A DNA stretch of 64,000 nt, from contig NZ_LHZC01000043.1 in NCBI RefSeq assembly GCF_001580615.1, positions 25,927-89,926 of the forward strand. Reading direction: 5' to 3'. Below the pieces are notes generated by a model that saw only the letters and a list, made by a program, of their open reading frames with translations, was not told the DNA's origin and ran no database searches. The stretch's first letter is position 1, and every line of letters starts with the position of its first letter. Source of the DNA: Acetobacter malorum. GTDB taxonomy: Bacteria; Pseudomonadota; Alphaproteobacteria; Acetobacterales; Acetobacteraceae. The position numbers and the translations under genes are program-made. Shown in pieces: positions 37,214 through 46,259 of this stretch.

Positions 37214-38056
37214 ATGCCCAGTAACAGACACCATACCGCCCTTTATTCAGCGGCTGGCGCTTATATGTCACGATGGCATCTGGTTGGTGATGGTTCCCCT
37301 GTTCAGACCGCAAGTTCCTACCTGGTGCCCGTCACCCGCGACGGTTTCCCGGCTATGCTGAAAGTCACGTCTGACCCCGATGAACTTCGCGGTAACCATC
37401 TTATGACGCTATGGGATGGGCAAGGTGCAGCCGCTGTGATGGAACATGATCAATACGCTCTCCTTCTTGAAAGAGCAGTAAGCGCCAGCACTCTCGCCGA
37501 TGTTGTTTACGCTGGTTTGGACGATGACGCGACGCGAACGCTCTGCAAGACAGCAGAACGTCTGCACACAGCGTCACTCTTAAACCAAGAAAAAATGCGG
37601 CCTCTGAAAAGCTGGTTCACCGCGTTACTTGAATCCTCATCAAGCAGAGCTGTCTGGTTAAAAAACTGCGCCTGTCAGGCTCAGAATTTACTAAACACAC
37701 CACAAGAGCAGATTGCCCTGCACGGAGACCTCCATCACGGCAACGTTCTGGATTTCGGACCACGAGGGTGGCTCGCAATTGACCCAAAGGGGCTTTACGG
37801 AGAACGAACTGCTGATTTCGCAGCCTTATTTCTGAATCCGGATCTTGCAGACCCGCAACGCCCCTACGCTATTTCTCCCAAAAGGTTTGAACAGAGGGTC
37901 AGGCTTGTCAGTTCCCACGCGGGAGTTGAACCTGTCAGGCTTTTGCGATGGATACAGGCATGGAGCGGTTTGTCGGCAGTTTGGTTTATCGAAGAGGGAA
38001 ATGCTCCGGATATTCAGCAGACAGTCGCATATCTGGCCTCAGCCGCCCTCAGCTAA
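37214..38056 (+). CDS. APH(6)-like antibiotic phosphotransferase
   Basis: 280 residues; no clear Shine-Dalgarno. The fold is that of the aminoglycoside/hydroxyurea kinase family (streptomycin 6-phosphotransferase): ASSYLVPVTRDGFPAMLKV with the ATP lysine, LLLERAVSASTLADVV, AERLHTASLL, catalytic LHGDLHHGNVLDFGPRGW and DPKGLYGERTADFAALFLNPD. Chromosomal members of this family often do not give strong resistance. Codon use and GC of this gene and the next one differ from the flanking genes, and both lack operon partners, so the pair may have been acquired together. Whether it phosphorylates streptomycin here is open. Confidence 0.88.
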   Translation: MPSNRHHTALYSAAGAYMSRWHLVGDGSPVQTASSYLVPVTRDGFPAMLKVTSDPDELRGNHLMTLWDGQGAAAVMEHDQYALLLERAVSASTLADVVYAGLDDDATRTLCKTAERLHTASLLNQEKMRPLKSWFTALLESSSSRAVWLKNCACQAQNLLNTPQEQIALHGDLHHGNVLDFGPRGWLAIDPKGLYGERTADFAALFLNPDLADPQRPYAISPKRFEQRVRLVSSHAGVEPVRLLRWIQAWSGLSAVWFIEEGNAPDIQQTVAYLASAALS

Positions 38057-38166
38057 CTAAAAGCGGCAGAAGCGCCTCTTCCGTCTTTTTTTCTGACCCC
38101 AACCTGCTCTCGACGGCTGTGAAAATTGAGCATAATATTATTGCAGTTTCGATACGAGGTGAGAAA

Positions 38167-38703
38167 ATGGGTTCATGGGGTGCCCTTATTATGGGCTTTT
38201 TTGGAGCGCTCTTCGCGTCCATGACCTTATACGCGCAGTGCCACAAAAGTGGCTTGATACTTATGATCCCCTTCATAGGGTTCGGAATCATCGGCCTTCT
38301 TGCCGCTTATGTCATACGTCAACCCGGCGAGGGAATTGTGCCCTCAGAACGGGCCAGTAAGGCGATAAGATGGAGTAGCATTGGTGAGGGAGTAGGCCTC
38401 TTCCTTGCCTCCAATATCGTCATAAACCTGCACCACCCGGAGTTTCTGATGCCCGCTATGGCATTAGTGGTCGGACTACACTTTCTTCCCATTGCTTACG
38501 CCGCACCCTTCTCACCATTCTACGCTTTAGGCGGCGCGCTGATCCTCTTCGGACTGATCGGATTTATTGTCGCAGCCCCGTTGGGCGGCGCTATTTCCGG
38601 CTTTGCCTCTGCCGGTGGACTGTGGGTCGCATCAGCATTAGCACTCCGTCGGGACATACACTTCAAACGGGGCAACAGGCCGATCATGTCGGCTTCCGTA
38701 TAG
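38167..38703 (+). CDS. Integral membrane protein, unknown function
   Basis: 178 residues from the ATG at 38167, preceded by GAGGTGAG. About six hydrophobic segments cover nearly the whole chain: ALIMGFFGALFASMTLYAQ, LILMIPFIGFGIIGLLAAYV, GVGLFLASNIVINL, FLMPAMALVVGLHFLPIAYA, YALGGALILFGLIGFIVAAP, ISGFASAGGLWVASALAL. The shape resembles small DUF-type inner-membrane proteins with no known role. It follows the APH(6)-like gene by 110 bases on the same strand. Confidence 0.75.
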   Translation: MGSWGALIMGFFGALFASMTLYAQCHKSGLILMIPFIGFGIIGLLAAYVIRQPGEGIVPSERASKAIRWSSIGEGVGLFLASNIVINLHHPEFLMPAMALVVGLHFLPIAYAAPFSPFYALGGALILFGLIGFIVAAPLGGAISGFASAGGLWVASALALRRDIHFKRGNRPIMSASV

Positions 38704-39015
38704 ATACCGCCTGAAACACAACGTCACGTTGCTGCCTTAGCCGCGCAGGCCTTTCACCTTGGATCGTTGCCGCGTAGCGAGGGTCAAGAGCCCGACACTA
38801 TCGCTATTCAGGGCCATTCAGTTTATAAACACTCATTCCCTTTCAGGAAGGGTCACAGGACGACCTTTCCCCGGGCTGTAGCCGTTTAGCCCCTCCAGCA
38901 TATTATTCCCCTAAAACTGAACCAGGCCCGTCTGTGGTCCGGCACGTTTTCGAAAAAAGCAGGCATTCTCCGGCTTTGATCGTGATCAGCTGTTTTATCT
39001 GAGGATTTCTCCCTG
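38704..39015. other. Intergenic region with a possible gene remnant
   Basis: 312 bases. On the minus strand, 38819-38739 reads a short frame ending NSDSVGLLTLATRQRSKV-KGLRG-stop, which looks like the C-terminus of a real protein without a body; it may be what is left of an inserted element. The stretch 38985-39010 holds the GAGGA ribosome site of the radical SAM gene. Nothing else recognised. Confidence 0.3.
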
Positions 39016-40617
39016 ATGACCGACAGCTGCAAGGTCTTGATGATCTTCCCGCTTTTTAACTCAGGTTCGTTCTGGAACTACAAGGAAGCCTGCGATCTGA
39101 CCGGCGCACGCTATCCGGCGGCCCCTCTTGGGCTGATCACCGTGGCAGCGCTGTTACCTAAGAACTGGGACGTCAGACTGGTCAACCGCAACACGGAAGA
39201 ACTGACGGAAGAAGATTTCGCCTGGGCCGATATGGTCATGACCGGTGGCATGCTTCCGCAGAGAAACGATGCACTGCATCTCATCGACAAATGCCGCACA
39301 AGCGGCAAGCCGGTGGTGGTCGGTGGTCCTGATGTCACGTCCAGTCCCGACATCTACAAAGCCGCCCATTTTCAGGTTCTGGGTGAAGCTGAAGAAATCA
39401 TGGTCAATTTCATTTCTGCGTGGCGGAACGGTGCTACGGAGGGGGTTTTTGTAGCGCCCATGGGAAAGACGGATGTCACGAAAAGTCCTCTGCCCCGTTT
39501 TGACCTGCTAAAGATGGATCAGTATCTGCACGTCGGGATTCAGTTCTCGCGTGGCTGCCCGTTCAGTTGCGAATTCTGCGATATCATTGAGCTGTATGGC
39601 CGCGTGCCCCGCACAAAAACAACTACGCAGGTCATGGCAGAGCTGGATGCGCTCTATGCCCTCGGTTATCGCGGCCATGTGGATTTTGTTGACGATAACC
39701 TGATCGGCAACAAAAAGGCGCTCAGGAAATTTCTTCCCGATCTGAAGCGCTGGCAGGACGAAAAACGTTTCCCGTTCGAGTTTTCAACCGAAGCGTCGAT
39801 CAATCTTGCCGATGATGCCGAACTGCTGCGTGACCTTGCCGAGAGCAACTTCTTTGCCGTGTTCGTCGGCATTGAAAGTCCGGACACAGACACGCTGATC
39901 ATGACGCAGAAAAAGCAGAACACGCGCAGGAGTTTGCAGCAAAGTATCGAGACTATTCATGGAGCCGGGATTTTTGTGAATGCCGGCTTTATTGTCGGTT
40001 TTGATAGCGAGAAAGGCAGTGTCGCTCCGGGCATGATCGCCTGTATTGAAGATACGGCAATCCCTGTCTGCATGGTCGGTTTGCTTTACGCCCTGCCCAC
40101 CACCCAGCTCACACGCCGACTGCTGGCTGAAGGACGCCTCTTCTCTGACGACGGGCAGACAGAATCAGGCGACCAGTGCACCGCGGGACTGAATTTTGAG
40201 ACCAACCGCCCCCGCCGGGATGTGCTGGACGACTACCGGGCAGTGCTCCGGACCATCTATGAGCCAACCGCTTATTTTGGCCGTGTGCGGCGGCTGGGGC
40301 GTATGCTCAAACGCAAGCGCGCTCATCGGATGATTAAGGGAGATCTTAGCAGTTTCATCCGACTGCTGTTTCGCATTCACCGTGCCGGCCCGGGAGCGGC
40401 GGGACAATTCTGGCGCATGCTGGTGGATTGCGCCCTGCATAACCCCAAAGCCTTGCCGTATGTGGTCATGACAAGTGCGCTCTATCTGCATCTCGGGCCG
40501 TTTGCACGGCAGGTCGTGCGGGAAATTGATCAGGAAATCGTCAATATCGATCAGGGTCACTGGCAGATGCCGTCCCTTCAGCAGACGTCTGTTGAGGAAC
40601 AAATTCAGCTTGCCTGA
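39016..40617 (+). CDS. B12-binding radical SAM protein with C-terminal DUF4070-type domain
   Basis: 533 residues; GAGGA eight bases before the ATG. An N-terminal cobalamin-binding Rossmann-like domain (about 1-150: YPAAPLGLITVAALLPKNW, ADMVMTGGMLPQRNDALHLIDKC, VVVGGPDVTSSPD) is followed by the radical SAM barrel with the cluster motif in SRGCPFSCEFCDIIELYGRVPRTK, EFSTEASINLADDAELL and GFIVGFDSEKGS. The last ~160 residues match the DUF4070-type extension. B12-dependent members methylate unactivated carbons or rearrange skeletons; HpnP, the hopanoid C-2 methylase, is a relative, but the N-terminal signature here is different. The substrate is unknown. The gene stands alone, after the probable insert. 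Confidence 0.87.
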   Translation: MTDSCKVLMIFPLFNSGSFWNYKEACDLTGARYPAAPLGLITVAALLPKNWDVRLVNRNTEELTEEDFAWADMVMTGGMLPQRNDALHLIDKCRTSGKPVVVGGPDVTSSPDIYKAAHFQVLGEAEEIMVNFISAWRNGATEGVFVAPMGKTDVTKSPLPRFDLLKMDQYLHVGIQFSRGCPFSCEFCDIIELYGRVPRTKTTTQVMAELDALYALGYRGHVDFVDDNLIGNKKALRKFLPDLKRWQDEKRFPFEFSTEASINLADDAELLRDLAESNFFAVFVGIESPDTDTLIMTQKKQNTRRSLQQSIETIHGAGIFVNAGFIVGFDSEKGSVAPGMIACIEDTAIPVCMVGLLYALPTTQLTRRLLAEGRLFSDDGQTESGDQCTAGLNFETNRPRRDVLDDYRAVLRTIYEPTAYFGRVRRLGRMLKRKRAHRMIKGDLSSFIRLLFRIHRAGPGAAGQFWRMLVDCALHNPKALPYVVMTSALYLHLGPFARQVVREIDQEIVNIDQGHWQMPSLQQTSVEEQIQLA

Positions 40618-40748
40618 GCACGCATCACATTCCCCCATGTGACACCACTAAACTGCCTGATTGCATCCTCATTTGCAGCACGTCCAAAACACTCTGGTGT
40701 CAGTATGCTGACGGGAAAATAACCATCTGTTGATGACGACATGCCAAA

Positions 40749-40786
40749 CAAAAAGGGCAGGAGGACTAATCCCCCGGCCCTTTTTG
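40749..40786. terminator. Bidirectional terminator
   Basis: Stem CAAAAAGGGC / GCCCTTTTTG with an 18-base loop, A and T tracts on both sides, between the convergent radical SAM gene and the His/Lys-rich protein gene. Confidence 0.85.
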
Positions 40787-40837
40787 CTGGACACAAGGCC
40801 CGAAGGCCCTGTGTCGCTTAACCGTTTTGCGGTCTGA

Positions 40838-41155
40838 TTACTGAGCAGACGTGTCAGAAGCAGCGTCGTCAGAAGAAACAGCTTTTTTGCTCTTCTTGGC
40901 GTGGTGCTTCTTACCGTGGTGCTTTTTGCCGTGGTGCTTCTTCTTGGTGCCTTCTTCCTTGGCAGCTTCCGGTGCGGCAGGCGCAGCGGATTCAGCAGAA
41001 GGGGCAGCAGGCGCTTCAGCTGCGGGAGCAGCCGGGGTAGCGGGAGCAGAAACAGCCGGTGCGGCAGGAGCAGCAGCTTCCTGAGCGAAGGACGGAGCAG
41101 CGGCCCCCATCAGAGCGACGGTGGACAGAGCTGCGAGAAGGCGACGAGAAATCAT
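40838..41155 (-). CDS. Small secreted Ala-rich protein with a His/Lys repeat tail (acid-shock-like)
   Basis: 105 residues from the ATG at 41155, eight bases after GGAG; another ATG lies two codons earlier. Signal peptide (RRLLAALSTVALMGAAAPSFAQ), then a long Ala/Pro/Glu linker (residues about 22-65), then a basic tail with KKKHHGKK-HHGKK-HHAKK and a Ser/Asp-rich end. The layout (signal peptide, Ala-rich pro-segment, His/Lys repeat) resembles the Asr acid-shock protein of enterics, though sequence identity in a low-complexity protein proves little. In an acid-producing organism a periplasmic buffering or metal-binding role would make sense; this is inference. Confidence 0.75.
   Translation of the reverse strand: MISRRLLAALSTVALMGAAAPSFAQEAAAPAAPAVSAPATPAAPAAEAPAAPSAESAAPAAPEAAKEEGTKKKHHGKKHHGKKHHAKKSKKAVSSDDAASDTSAQ
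40901..40945 (-). repeat. Three tandem 15-base units coding for the HHGKK repeat
   Basis: Units at 40901-40915, 40916-40930 and 40931-40945 all begin GTGGTGCTT on the plus strand and differ in one to four bases. They encode the HHGKK/HHAKK units of the small secreted protein. Confidence 0.85.
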
Positions 41156-41526
41156 AATCATGTCTCCAAAAATATCTGAGACGTCAGGGGTCCCGACCAG
41201 TACGCCAGAAGTCCGTATGACGAGCTGCATCCGTCTGGCTGGCAGATTTGATAGCATGACAGCTTCTTCACGTCTCGGATTAAAATTCAGATAGACCAGT
41301 AGGTTGCCGTGGGTGTGACACCCGGAAACCTTCATCTCGCCACATTGATTTTAAGGCTGGAACCGGAGACTAAAAGCGGCGGAAAAACGCCTGTCCGGCA
41401 AGAGGGTCTGCCCCGATGCGTCCACCCCTTCCAGCCGGAACCGGAAGGGGGTGGATCCCTGCCCGCACACCCTTACGGGCAGACCGGCATGGCAGGGATG
41501 CACATCTTGCGCAAAATGCAGAAGGA
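41156..41526. other. Intergenic region upstream of the His/Lys-rich protein gene and downstream of typA
   Basis: 371 bases. It contains the promoter and leader of the leftward small gene and, at 41421-41445, a hairpin (TCCACCCCTTCC / GGAAGGGGGTGGA, one bulge) without a T run that may help end typA. No gene or RNA recognised. Confidence 0.5.
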
Positions 41527-43350
41527 TCAGTCTTTGTTGCCTGAGCGTTCGCGCTTCTTGCGTTCGTTGGGGTCAAGGTAACGCTTACGCAGACGGATGG
41601 CAGACGGGGTTACTTCCACCAGCTCATCGTCTTCAATGTAGGCAATCGCCTGCTCCAGAGACATCCGGCGCGGCGGCGTCAGCGTCAGGGCTTCGTCCTT
41701 ACCGGACGCACGCATGTTGGTCAGCTTCTTTTCGCGAACGCCGTTCACTTCAAGATCGTTTTCACGAGAATGCTCACCGATGATCATGCCGACGTAGACT
41801 TTTTCGCCAGCATCAACAAACAGCGTGCCACGGTCCTGCAGAGAATACAGGGAGTAGGTGGTGGTGCTGCCATCTTCTGCGGAAATCAGAGACCCGTTGC
41901 GGCGGCCTTCAATGGTGCCGGCATGGGGCTCATAGCCGTGGAACAGACGGTTCATGATACCCGTGCCGCGCGTGTCGGTCAGGAATTCACCATGGTAGCC
42001 GATCAGCCCGCGAGACGGGATGATGAAGGTCAGACGCACCTTGTCGCCACCGGAGGGACGCATGTCCTGCATCTGGCCTTTACGCAGAGACATCTTCTCC
42101 ACGACCACGCCGGAATAGGGCTCGTCCACGTCAATGGTGACTTCTTCAAACGGCTCTTCGCGCTCACCGGTTTCCTCGTTGGTGCGATACAGCACGCGGG
42201 GACGACCAATGGTCAGCTCAAAGCCTTCACGGCGCATGGTTTCAATCAGCACCCCCAGCTGAAGTTCGCCACGGCCAGCCACTTCAAACGCTTCGCTTTC
42301 CGGGCTGTCTGTCACGCGGATAGCAATGTTGCTTTCCGTTTCCTTGAACAGACGGTCACGAATCTGGCGAGACGTCACCTTCTTGCCTTCACGGCCACCC
42401 ATCGGGCCATCGTTCAGGCGGAACGTCATGGACAGCGTCGGCGGGTCAACCGGAATAGCGTGCAGCGGCTCGGTCACTTCCGGGGAAGCAATCGTGTCAG
42501 GAATGGTGGCTTCGGACAGACCAGCAACGGCAACAATGTCACCAGCTTCCACTTCCTCAACGCCCACGCGGTCCAGACCACGGAAGGACAGCAGCTTGGT
42601 CAGACGGCCCGTTTCAACCACGGAGCCATCAGCGCGCAGAACCTTAACCGGCATGTTAACGCGTGCACGGCCCTGTTCGACGCGGCCCGTGAGCACGCGG
42701 CCCAGGAAGTTGTCGTTCTCAAGGATGGTCGCCGTCATGGCGAACGGCTTTTCCTTGTCCAGGATCGGAGCAGGAACGTGCTTGAGGATCAGGTCAAACA
42801 TCGGGCTGAGGTCTTTACGCGGACCTTCCAGCTCAACATCGGCCCAGCCCTGACGGCCAGAGGCATACAGCATCGGAAAGTCGAGCTGTTCGTCATTCGC
42901 ACCGAGGGCTGCGAACAGATCGAACACTTCGTTATGCACTTCATCCGGACGGGCATCGCCACGGTCAATTTTGTTGACCACAACAATCGGCTTCAGGCCA
43001 CGGGCCAGAGCCTTGCCAACCACAAACTTGGTCTGCGGCAGAGCGCCCTCAGCAGAGTCAACCAGCACCACAGCGCCGTCCACCATGCTCAGAATACGTT
43101 CCACTTCCCCGCCAAAGTCGGCGTGTCCGGGGGTGTCGATAATGTTGATGCGCGTGTTTTTCCAGACAACGGACGTGCACTTGGCAAGAATGGTAATACC
43201 ACGCTCACGTTCCAGATCATTGCTGTCCATGGCGCGTTCAGCAACGTGCTGATGCTCATGGAACGAGCCAGACTGTTTCAGCAGTTCATCAACGAGAGTC
43301 GTCTTGCCATGATCGACGTGAGCAATGATGGCGATATTGCGGATATCCAT
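41527..43350 (-). CDS. typA: Ribosome-associated GTPase TypA/BipA
   Basis: 607 residues, full length. GTPase motifs are in order: [17 protein letters not shown] (G1), RGITI (G2), [16 protein letters not shown] (G3), [13 protein letters not shown] (G4) and SGRQGW (G5). Then come domain II, the EF-G-like domains III and V, and the BipA C-terminal domain with [43 protein letters not shown]. It binds 70S ribosomes and helps in 50S assembly and stress adaptation, especially at low temperature. The gene stands alone. Confidence 0.98.
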   Translation of the reverse strand: MDIRNIAIIAHVDHGKTTLVDELLKQSGSFHEHQHVAERAMDSNDLERERGITILAKCTSVVWKNTRINIIDTPGHADFGGEVERILSMVDGAVVLVDSAEGALPQTKFVVGKALARGLKPIVVVNKIDRGDARPDEVHNEVFDLFAALGANDEQLDFPMLYASGRQGWADVELEGPRKDLSPMFDLILKHVPAPILDKEKPFAMTATILENDNFLGRVLTGRVEQGRARVNMPVKVLRADGSVVETGRLTKLLSFRGLDRVGVEEVEAGDIVAVAGLSEATIPDTIASPEVTEPLHAIPVDPPTLSMTFRLNDGPMGGREGKKVTSRQIRDRLFKETESNIAIRVTDSPESEAFEVAGRGELQLGVLIETMRREGFELTIGRPRVLYRTNEETGEREEPFEEVTIDVDEPYSGVVVEKMSLRKGQMQDMRPSGGDKVRLTFIIPSRGLIGYHGEFLTDTRGTGIMNRLFHGYEPHAGTIEGRRNGSLISAEDGSTTTYSLYSLQDRGTLFVDAGEKVYVGMIIGEHSRENDLEVNGVREKKLTNMRASGKDEALTLTPPRRMSLEQAIAYIEDDELVEVTPSAIRLRKRYLDPNERKKRERSGNKD

Positions 43351-43645
43351 GAAAAGGCCTGATTTTCCCTACGCGCTATGCCGCCGCCGACGGTCTCTTT
43401 GTCGGGGCGGTTGGTCGCGGTCTATAATTTCGCTGGCCCGTTGATAATCTCCAGCGCGGAATATTGCACGTAAAATCCTCACAAGGTCTGCAACTCTTCC
43501 ACGCCACAACCCCTCCGCCCCCTGCTGGCAGAGCGTTTTTACCCCCTTCATCACAGGGGTGTGACATTGGACAGCGGGCATAAATGGAATTAAGGATCAC
43601 TCTCAACACCACACGTTCCACCCGCCACAGCAGGACAACGCAACC

Positions 43646-43957
43646 GTGCGCCTGAACGAGCTTCCCCTTGAGTGTCAGGGCATTATCGACCACGTCGCGC
43701 CCGCAACCCCGGCAGACCCCATTGCCCGGCGGCTGGAGGAGTTTGGCTTTGTTCCGGGTGAACCTGTGAAAGTTGTGGCCTTTGGTCCTTTTGGGGGAGA
43801 CCCGATGGCGGTGGAAATCGGCTTTACCCGCTTCGCCCTCCGCCGGTCAGAAGCCGCGCGGGTGGTGATGCAGGCCCCGCAGGACTCCGCAGAGACCCTT
43901 AAAATGCTGGACCCGGCTCTGCACACAGCGCCGCCCTCCCCCACGGAGCAGGCATGA
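43646..43957 (+). CDS. feoA: Ferrous iron transport protein A
   Basis: 103 residues from a GTG at 43646 with CAGGA upstream. A small SH3-like beta barrel: IDHVAPATPADPIARRLEEFGFVPGEPVKVVAFGPFGGDPMAVEIG, then FALRRSEAARVVMQ. The C-terminal 25 residues are an unstructured extension. It probably helps FeoB at the cytoplasmic face. Its stop overlaps the feoB ATG by four bases. The 295 bases upstream were inspected for a Fur box without a convincing hit. Confidence 0.95.
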   Translation: MRLNELPLECQGIIDHVAPATPADPIARRLEEFGFVPGEPVKVVAFGPFGGDPMAVEIGFTRFALRRSEAARVVMQAPQDSAETLKMLDPALHTAPPSPTEQA

Positions 43958-45792
43958 CCAGCCCCCTGCCACAACGCGTCGCCCTGGTTGGTAACCCCAA
44001 CTGCGGCAAGACAGCCCTTTTTAATCAGCTCACCGGTAGCCGCCAGAAAGTGGCGAACTATGCGGGTGTCACGGTGGAGCGCAAGGCAGGCCGCCTGACC
44101 ACCCCCTCTGGCCGCTCCGTACAAATTCTGGACCTGCCGGGCACCTACAGCCTCAACGCCACCAGTCCGGATGAGGCCGTTACCCGTGATGTCTGCCGGG
44201 GTGTTTATAAAGGTGAGCCCGCGCCGGACCTGCTGATCAGCGTTCTGGCTGCCACCAACCTGCGCCTGCATCTGCGCTTTGCGCTGGAACTGCGCCAGCT
44301 TGGCCGCCCGATGCTGATCGTGCTCAATATGATTGACGCGGTGCGCAAGCAGGGGCTGGAAATTGATGTCCCGCGCCTGCAGGCGGAACTGGGTGTGCCG
44401 GTTGTTACCGCCATTGGCGTCAAACGCGGCGGGGCCGCCAGCATTGTGCAGGCCTTGGACGAAGCGGTGCCCCCTCCTCCGGCCCCGTTGCCTGAGGGTG
44501 CGGACCTGCACGCGGAAATCCGCCGTCTGATGGCGCTGTGCGTCCGCCGCACCTCCACCCGCCACCCGCAGTTTGATGCCAAGCTGGACCGCTGGGTGCT
44601 GCACCCCGTCTGGGGCATGCTCATCCTGCTGGTGCTGCTGTTCATTATGTTTCAGGCGGTGTTCTCGTGGGCGCAGCCCTTCATGGACCTGCTGCAAAGC
44701 GGCATGGACCAGTTGGGCGAGTTTGTGGGCACCCTGCTGCCCGAGGGCATTCTGCGCAGCCTGATTGTGGAAGGTGTGATTGCCGGGGCGGGCACGGTGA
44801 TTGTCTTCCTGCCGCAGATCCTCATCCTGTTCCTGTGGATTCTTGCACTGGAAGAATCCGGCTACCTGCCCCGCGCGGCCTTCATGCTGGATAAGCTGAT
44901 GGCCTCTGCCGGGCTGAGCGGCCGCTCCTTCATCCCGCTGCTCTCCAGCTTTGCCTGTGCCGTGCCGGGCATCATGTCCACCCGCACCATCCAGAACCCA
45001 CGCGACCGGATGGTAACCATCCTCATCGCCCCGCTGATGACGTGTTCGGCTCGGCTGCCGGTTTACGCCCTGCTGATTGCAGCCTTTGTGCCCTCCCGCA
45101 CGGTGCTGGGGCTGCTCAACCTGCATGGGCTGGTGCTGTTCGCGCTCTATGCCGCCGGGGTGCTGAGCGCGCTGGTGGTGGCGCGTGTGCTGAAAAAGCG
45201 GGATACGGAAGAGCACCCGCTGCTGATGGAACTGCCCAGCTACCGCGTGCCCGGCCTGCAAAGCCTGTGTATTGAACTCTGGCAGCGTGCGCGCATTTTC
45301 CTCTCCCGCGTGGGCACCATCATCGTCACGCTCAGCATTATCATGTGGGCGCTCTCCAGCTTCCCCGCCCCGCCTGCTGGCGCACCTGGCCCGGCCATTG
45401 ACTGGAGTCTGGCAGGCCGCATTGGCCACCTCATGCTGCCGCTCTTCGCCTTTATCGGCTTCAACTGGCAGATTTGCGTGGCCCTTATCCCCGGTCTGGC
45501 CGCGCGAGAAGTGGCTGTGAGCGGGCTGGCGACGGTCTATTCCGTCGGCGCGTCTGAAGGCGATGCCGCAACGCAGCTCGCCCCGCTGCTCTCGGCCCAC
45601 TGGAGCCTTGCAACGGCGTTCTCTTTGCTGGCATGGTATGTGTATGCGCCGCAGTGCTTCTCAACCCTTGCGGTCATCCGGCGGGAAACCGGGTCCTGGC
45701 GTCTGGTGTGGGTCTCTGTGGTCTACCTGTTCGGGCTGGCCTATCTGGCCTCTTTCCTGACCTACCACATCACCCGCTTCTTCACCGGCTAA
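43954..45792 (+). CDS. feoB: Ferrous iron transporter FeoB
   Basis: 612 residues, a short FeoB form (E. coli has about 770). The N-terminal G domain shows ALVGNPNCGKTALFNQLTGS (G1), YAGVTVERKAG (G2), LDLPGTYSLNA (G3) and NMID (G4). A GDI helical region is followed by about eight to ten membrane helices with two gate repeats containing the conserved Cys: PLLSSFACAVPGIMSTRTI and the later PGLAAREVAVSGLATVY. It moves Fe(II) across the inner membrane. Translational overlap with feoA and a trailing Cys-rich gene makes the operon feoA-feoB-small protein. Confidence 0.98.
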   Translation: MTSPLPQRVALVGNPNCGKTALFNQLTGSRQKVANYAGVTVERKAGRLTTPSGRSVQILDLPGTYSLNATSPDEAVTRDVCRGVYKGEPAPDLLISVLAATNLRLHLRFALELRQLGRPMLIVLNMIDAVRKQGLEIDVPRLQAELGVPVVTAIGVKRGGAASIVQALDEAVPPPPAPLPEGADLHAEIRRLMALCVRRTSTRHPQFDAKLDRWVLHPVWGMLILLVLLFIMFQAVFSWAQPFMDLLQSGMDQLGEFVGTLLPEGILRSLIVEGVIAGAGTVIVFLPQILILFLWILALEESGYLPRAAFMLDKLMASAGLSGRSFIPLLSSFACAVPGIMSTRTIQNPRDRMVTILIAPLMTCSARLPVYALLIAAFVPSRTVLGLLNLHGLVLFALYAAGVLSALVVARVLKKRDTEEHPLLMELPSYRVPGLQSLCIELWQRARIFLSRVGTIIVTLSIIMWALSSFPAPPAGAPGPAIDWSLAGRIGHLMLPLFAFIGFNWQICVALIPGLAAREVAVSGLATVYSVGASEGDAATQLAPLLSAHWSLATAFSLLAWYVYAPQCFSTLAVIRRETGSWRLVWVSVVYLFGLAYLASFLTYHITRFFTG

Positions 45793-45822
45793 CGCTCCAC
45801 GGCTGATAACAGGAGGACACCT

Positions 45823-46062
45823 GTGACACAGATTATCCTCGTTGCTCTGATCGTCGTTTTCAGCGCGGCCTACTGGCTGCAAAAGCTAGCCCCGGCCACC
45901 CTTGTGCCCTTCTGGCGCACGCTAGCCGGCCTGCTGCGCAACACCCAACATCTGACCGGCCTGCGCGCCCGTGCCGAACGTCTGGCCACCCCCGGCGGCC
46001 TGCGCACCGGCTGCGGCAGTTGCAAGAACTGTGACAGCAGCAAGGGTGGTGGCTGCCACTAA
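45823..46062 (+). CDS. Small Cys-tailed membrane protein of the feo operon
   Basis: 79 residues from a GTG with a perfect AGGAGG. One membrane helix at the N-terminus (IILVALIVVFSAAYWLQ), a basic helix, and a C-terminal tail GCGSCKNCDSSKGGGCH with four Cys and a His. It takes the place of FeoC or the 'FeoB-associated Cys-rich membrane protein' of other bacteria and resembles the DUF6587 group. The tail could bind iron or an iron-sulfur cluster near the cytoplasmic exit of FeoB, or be a delivery chaperone; this is inference from position and residues. Confidence 0.85.
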   Translation: MTQIILVALIVVFSAAYWLQKLAPATLVPFWRTLAGLLRNTQHLTGLRARAERLATPGGLRTGCGSCKNCDSSKGGGCH

Positions 46063-46153
46063 GGCCGCTCCCCAATTCCCAAGCGGACCTTTGCCGACAA
46101 AGCCAAACGACCTGCAGGGCGGCAACGCTCCGGCAGCCTCAGACGCAAAACGC

Positions 46154-46190
46154 AAAAAAGGAAATGCCCGTGTAAGGCATTTCCTTTTTT
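46154..46190. terminator. Bidirectional terminator between the feo operon and the receptor gene
   Basis: A perfect 15-bp stem AAAAAAGGAAATGCC / GGCATTTCCTTTTTT with a 7-base loop. Each strand ends in a T run, so it serves both converging units. Confidence 0.95.
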
Positions 46191-46259
46191 TATGCGGCAA
46201 TCCTGTCACCGCACGGGCCTGCCGGGCTTCAGCCCGACAAACCCGCTCTGTAAAAAACC

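Noticed and set aside
39016..40617. Naming the radical SAM protein HpnP (hopanoid C-2 methylase)
   Set aside because: The N-terminal cobalamin domain does not show the HpnP signature that I recall; only the general domain order agrees.
40901..40945. Short tandem repeats that might suggest a CRISPR-like array
   Set aside because: The units are contiguous 15-mers inside a coding frame, without spacers; they encode HHGKK units.
41421..41445. Hairpin considered as a Rho-independent terminator of typA
   Set aside because: The stem is good but no T tract follows on the minus strand, and it lies about 80 bases after the stop.
41770..43362. 530-codon open frame antisense to typA
   Set aside because: Shadow of a strongly conserved gene; composition and lack of motifs fit antisense reading.
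43675..45600. 641-codon open frame antisense to feoB
   Set aside because: Gln/His/Arg-rich translation typical of antisense GC-rich DNA; feoA-feoB are unmistakable on the other strand.
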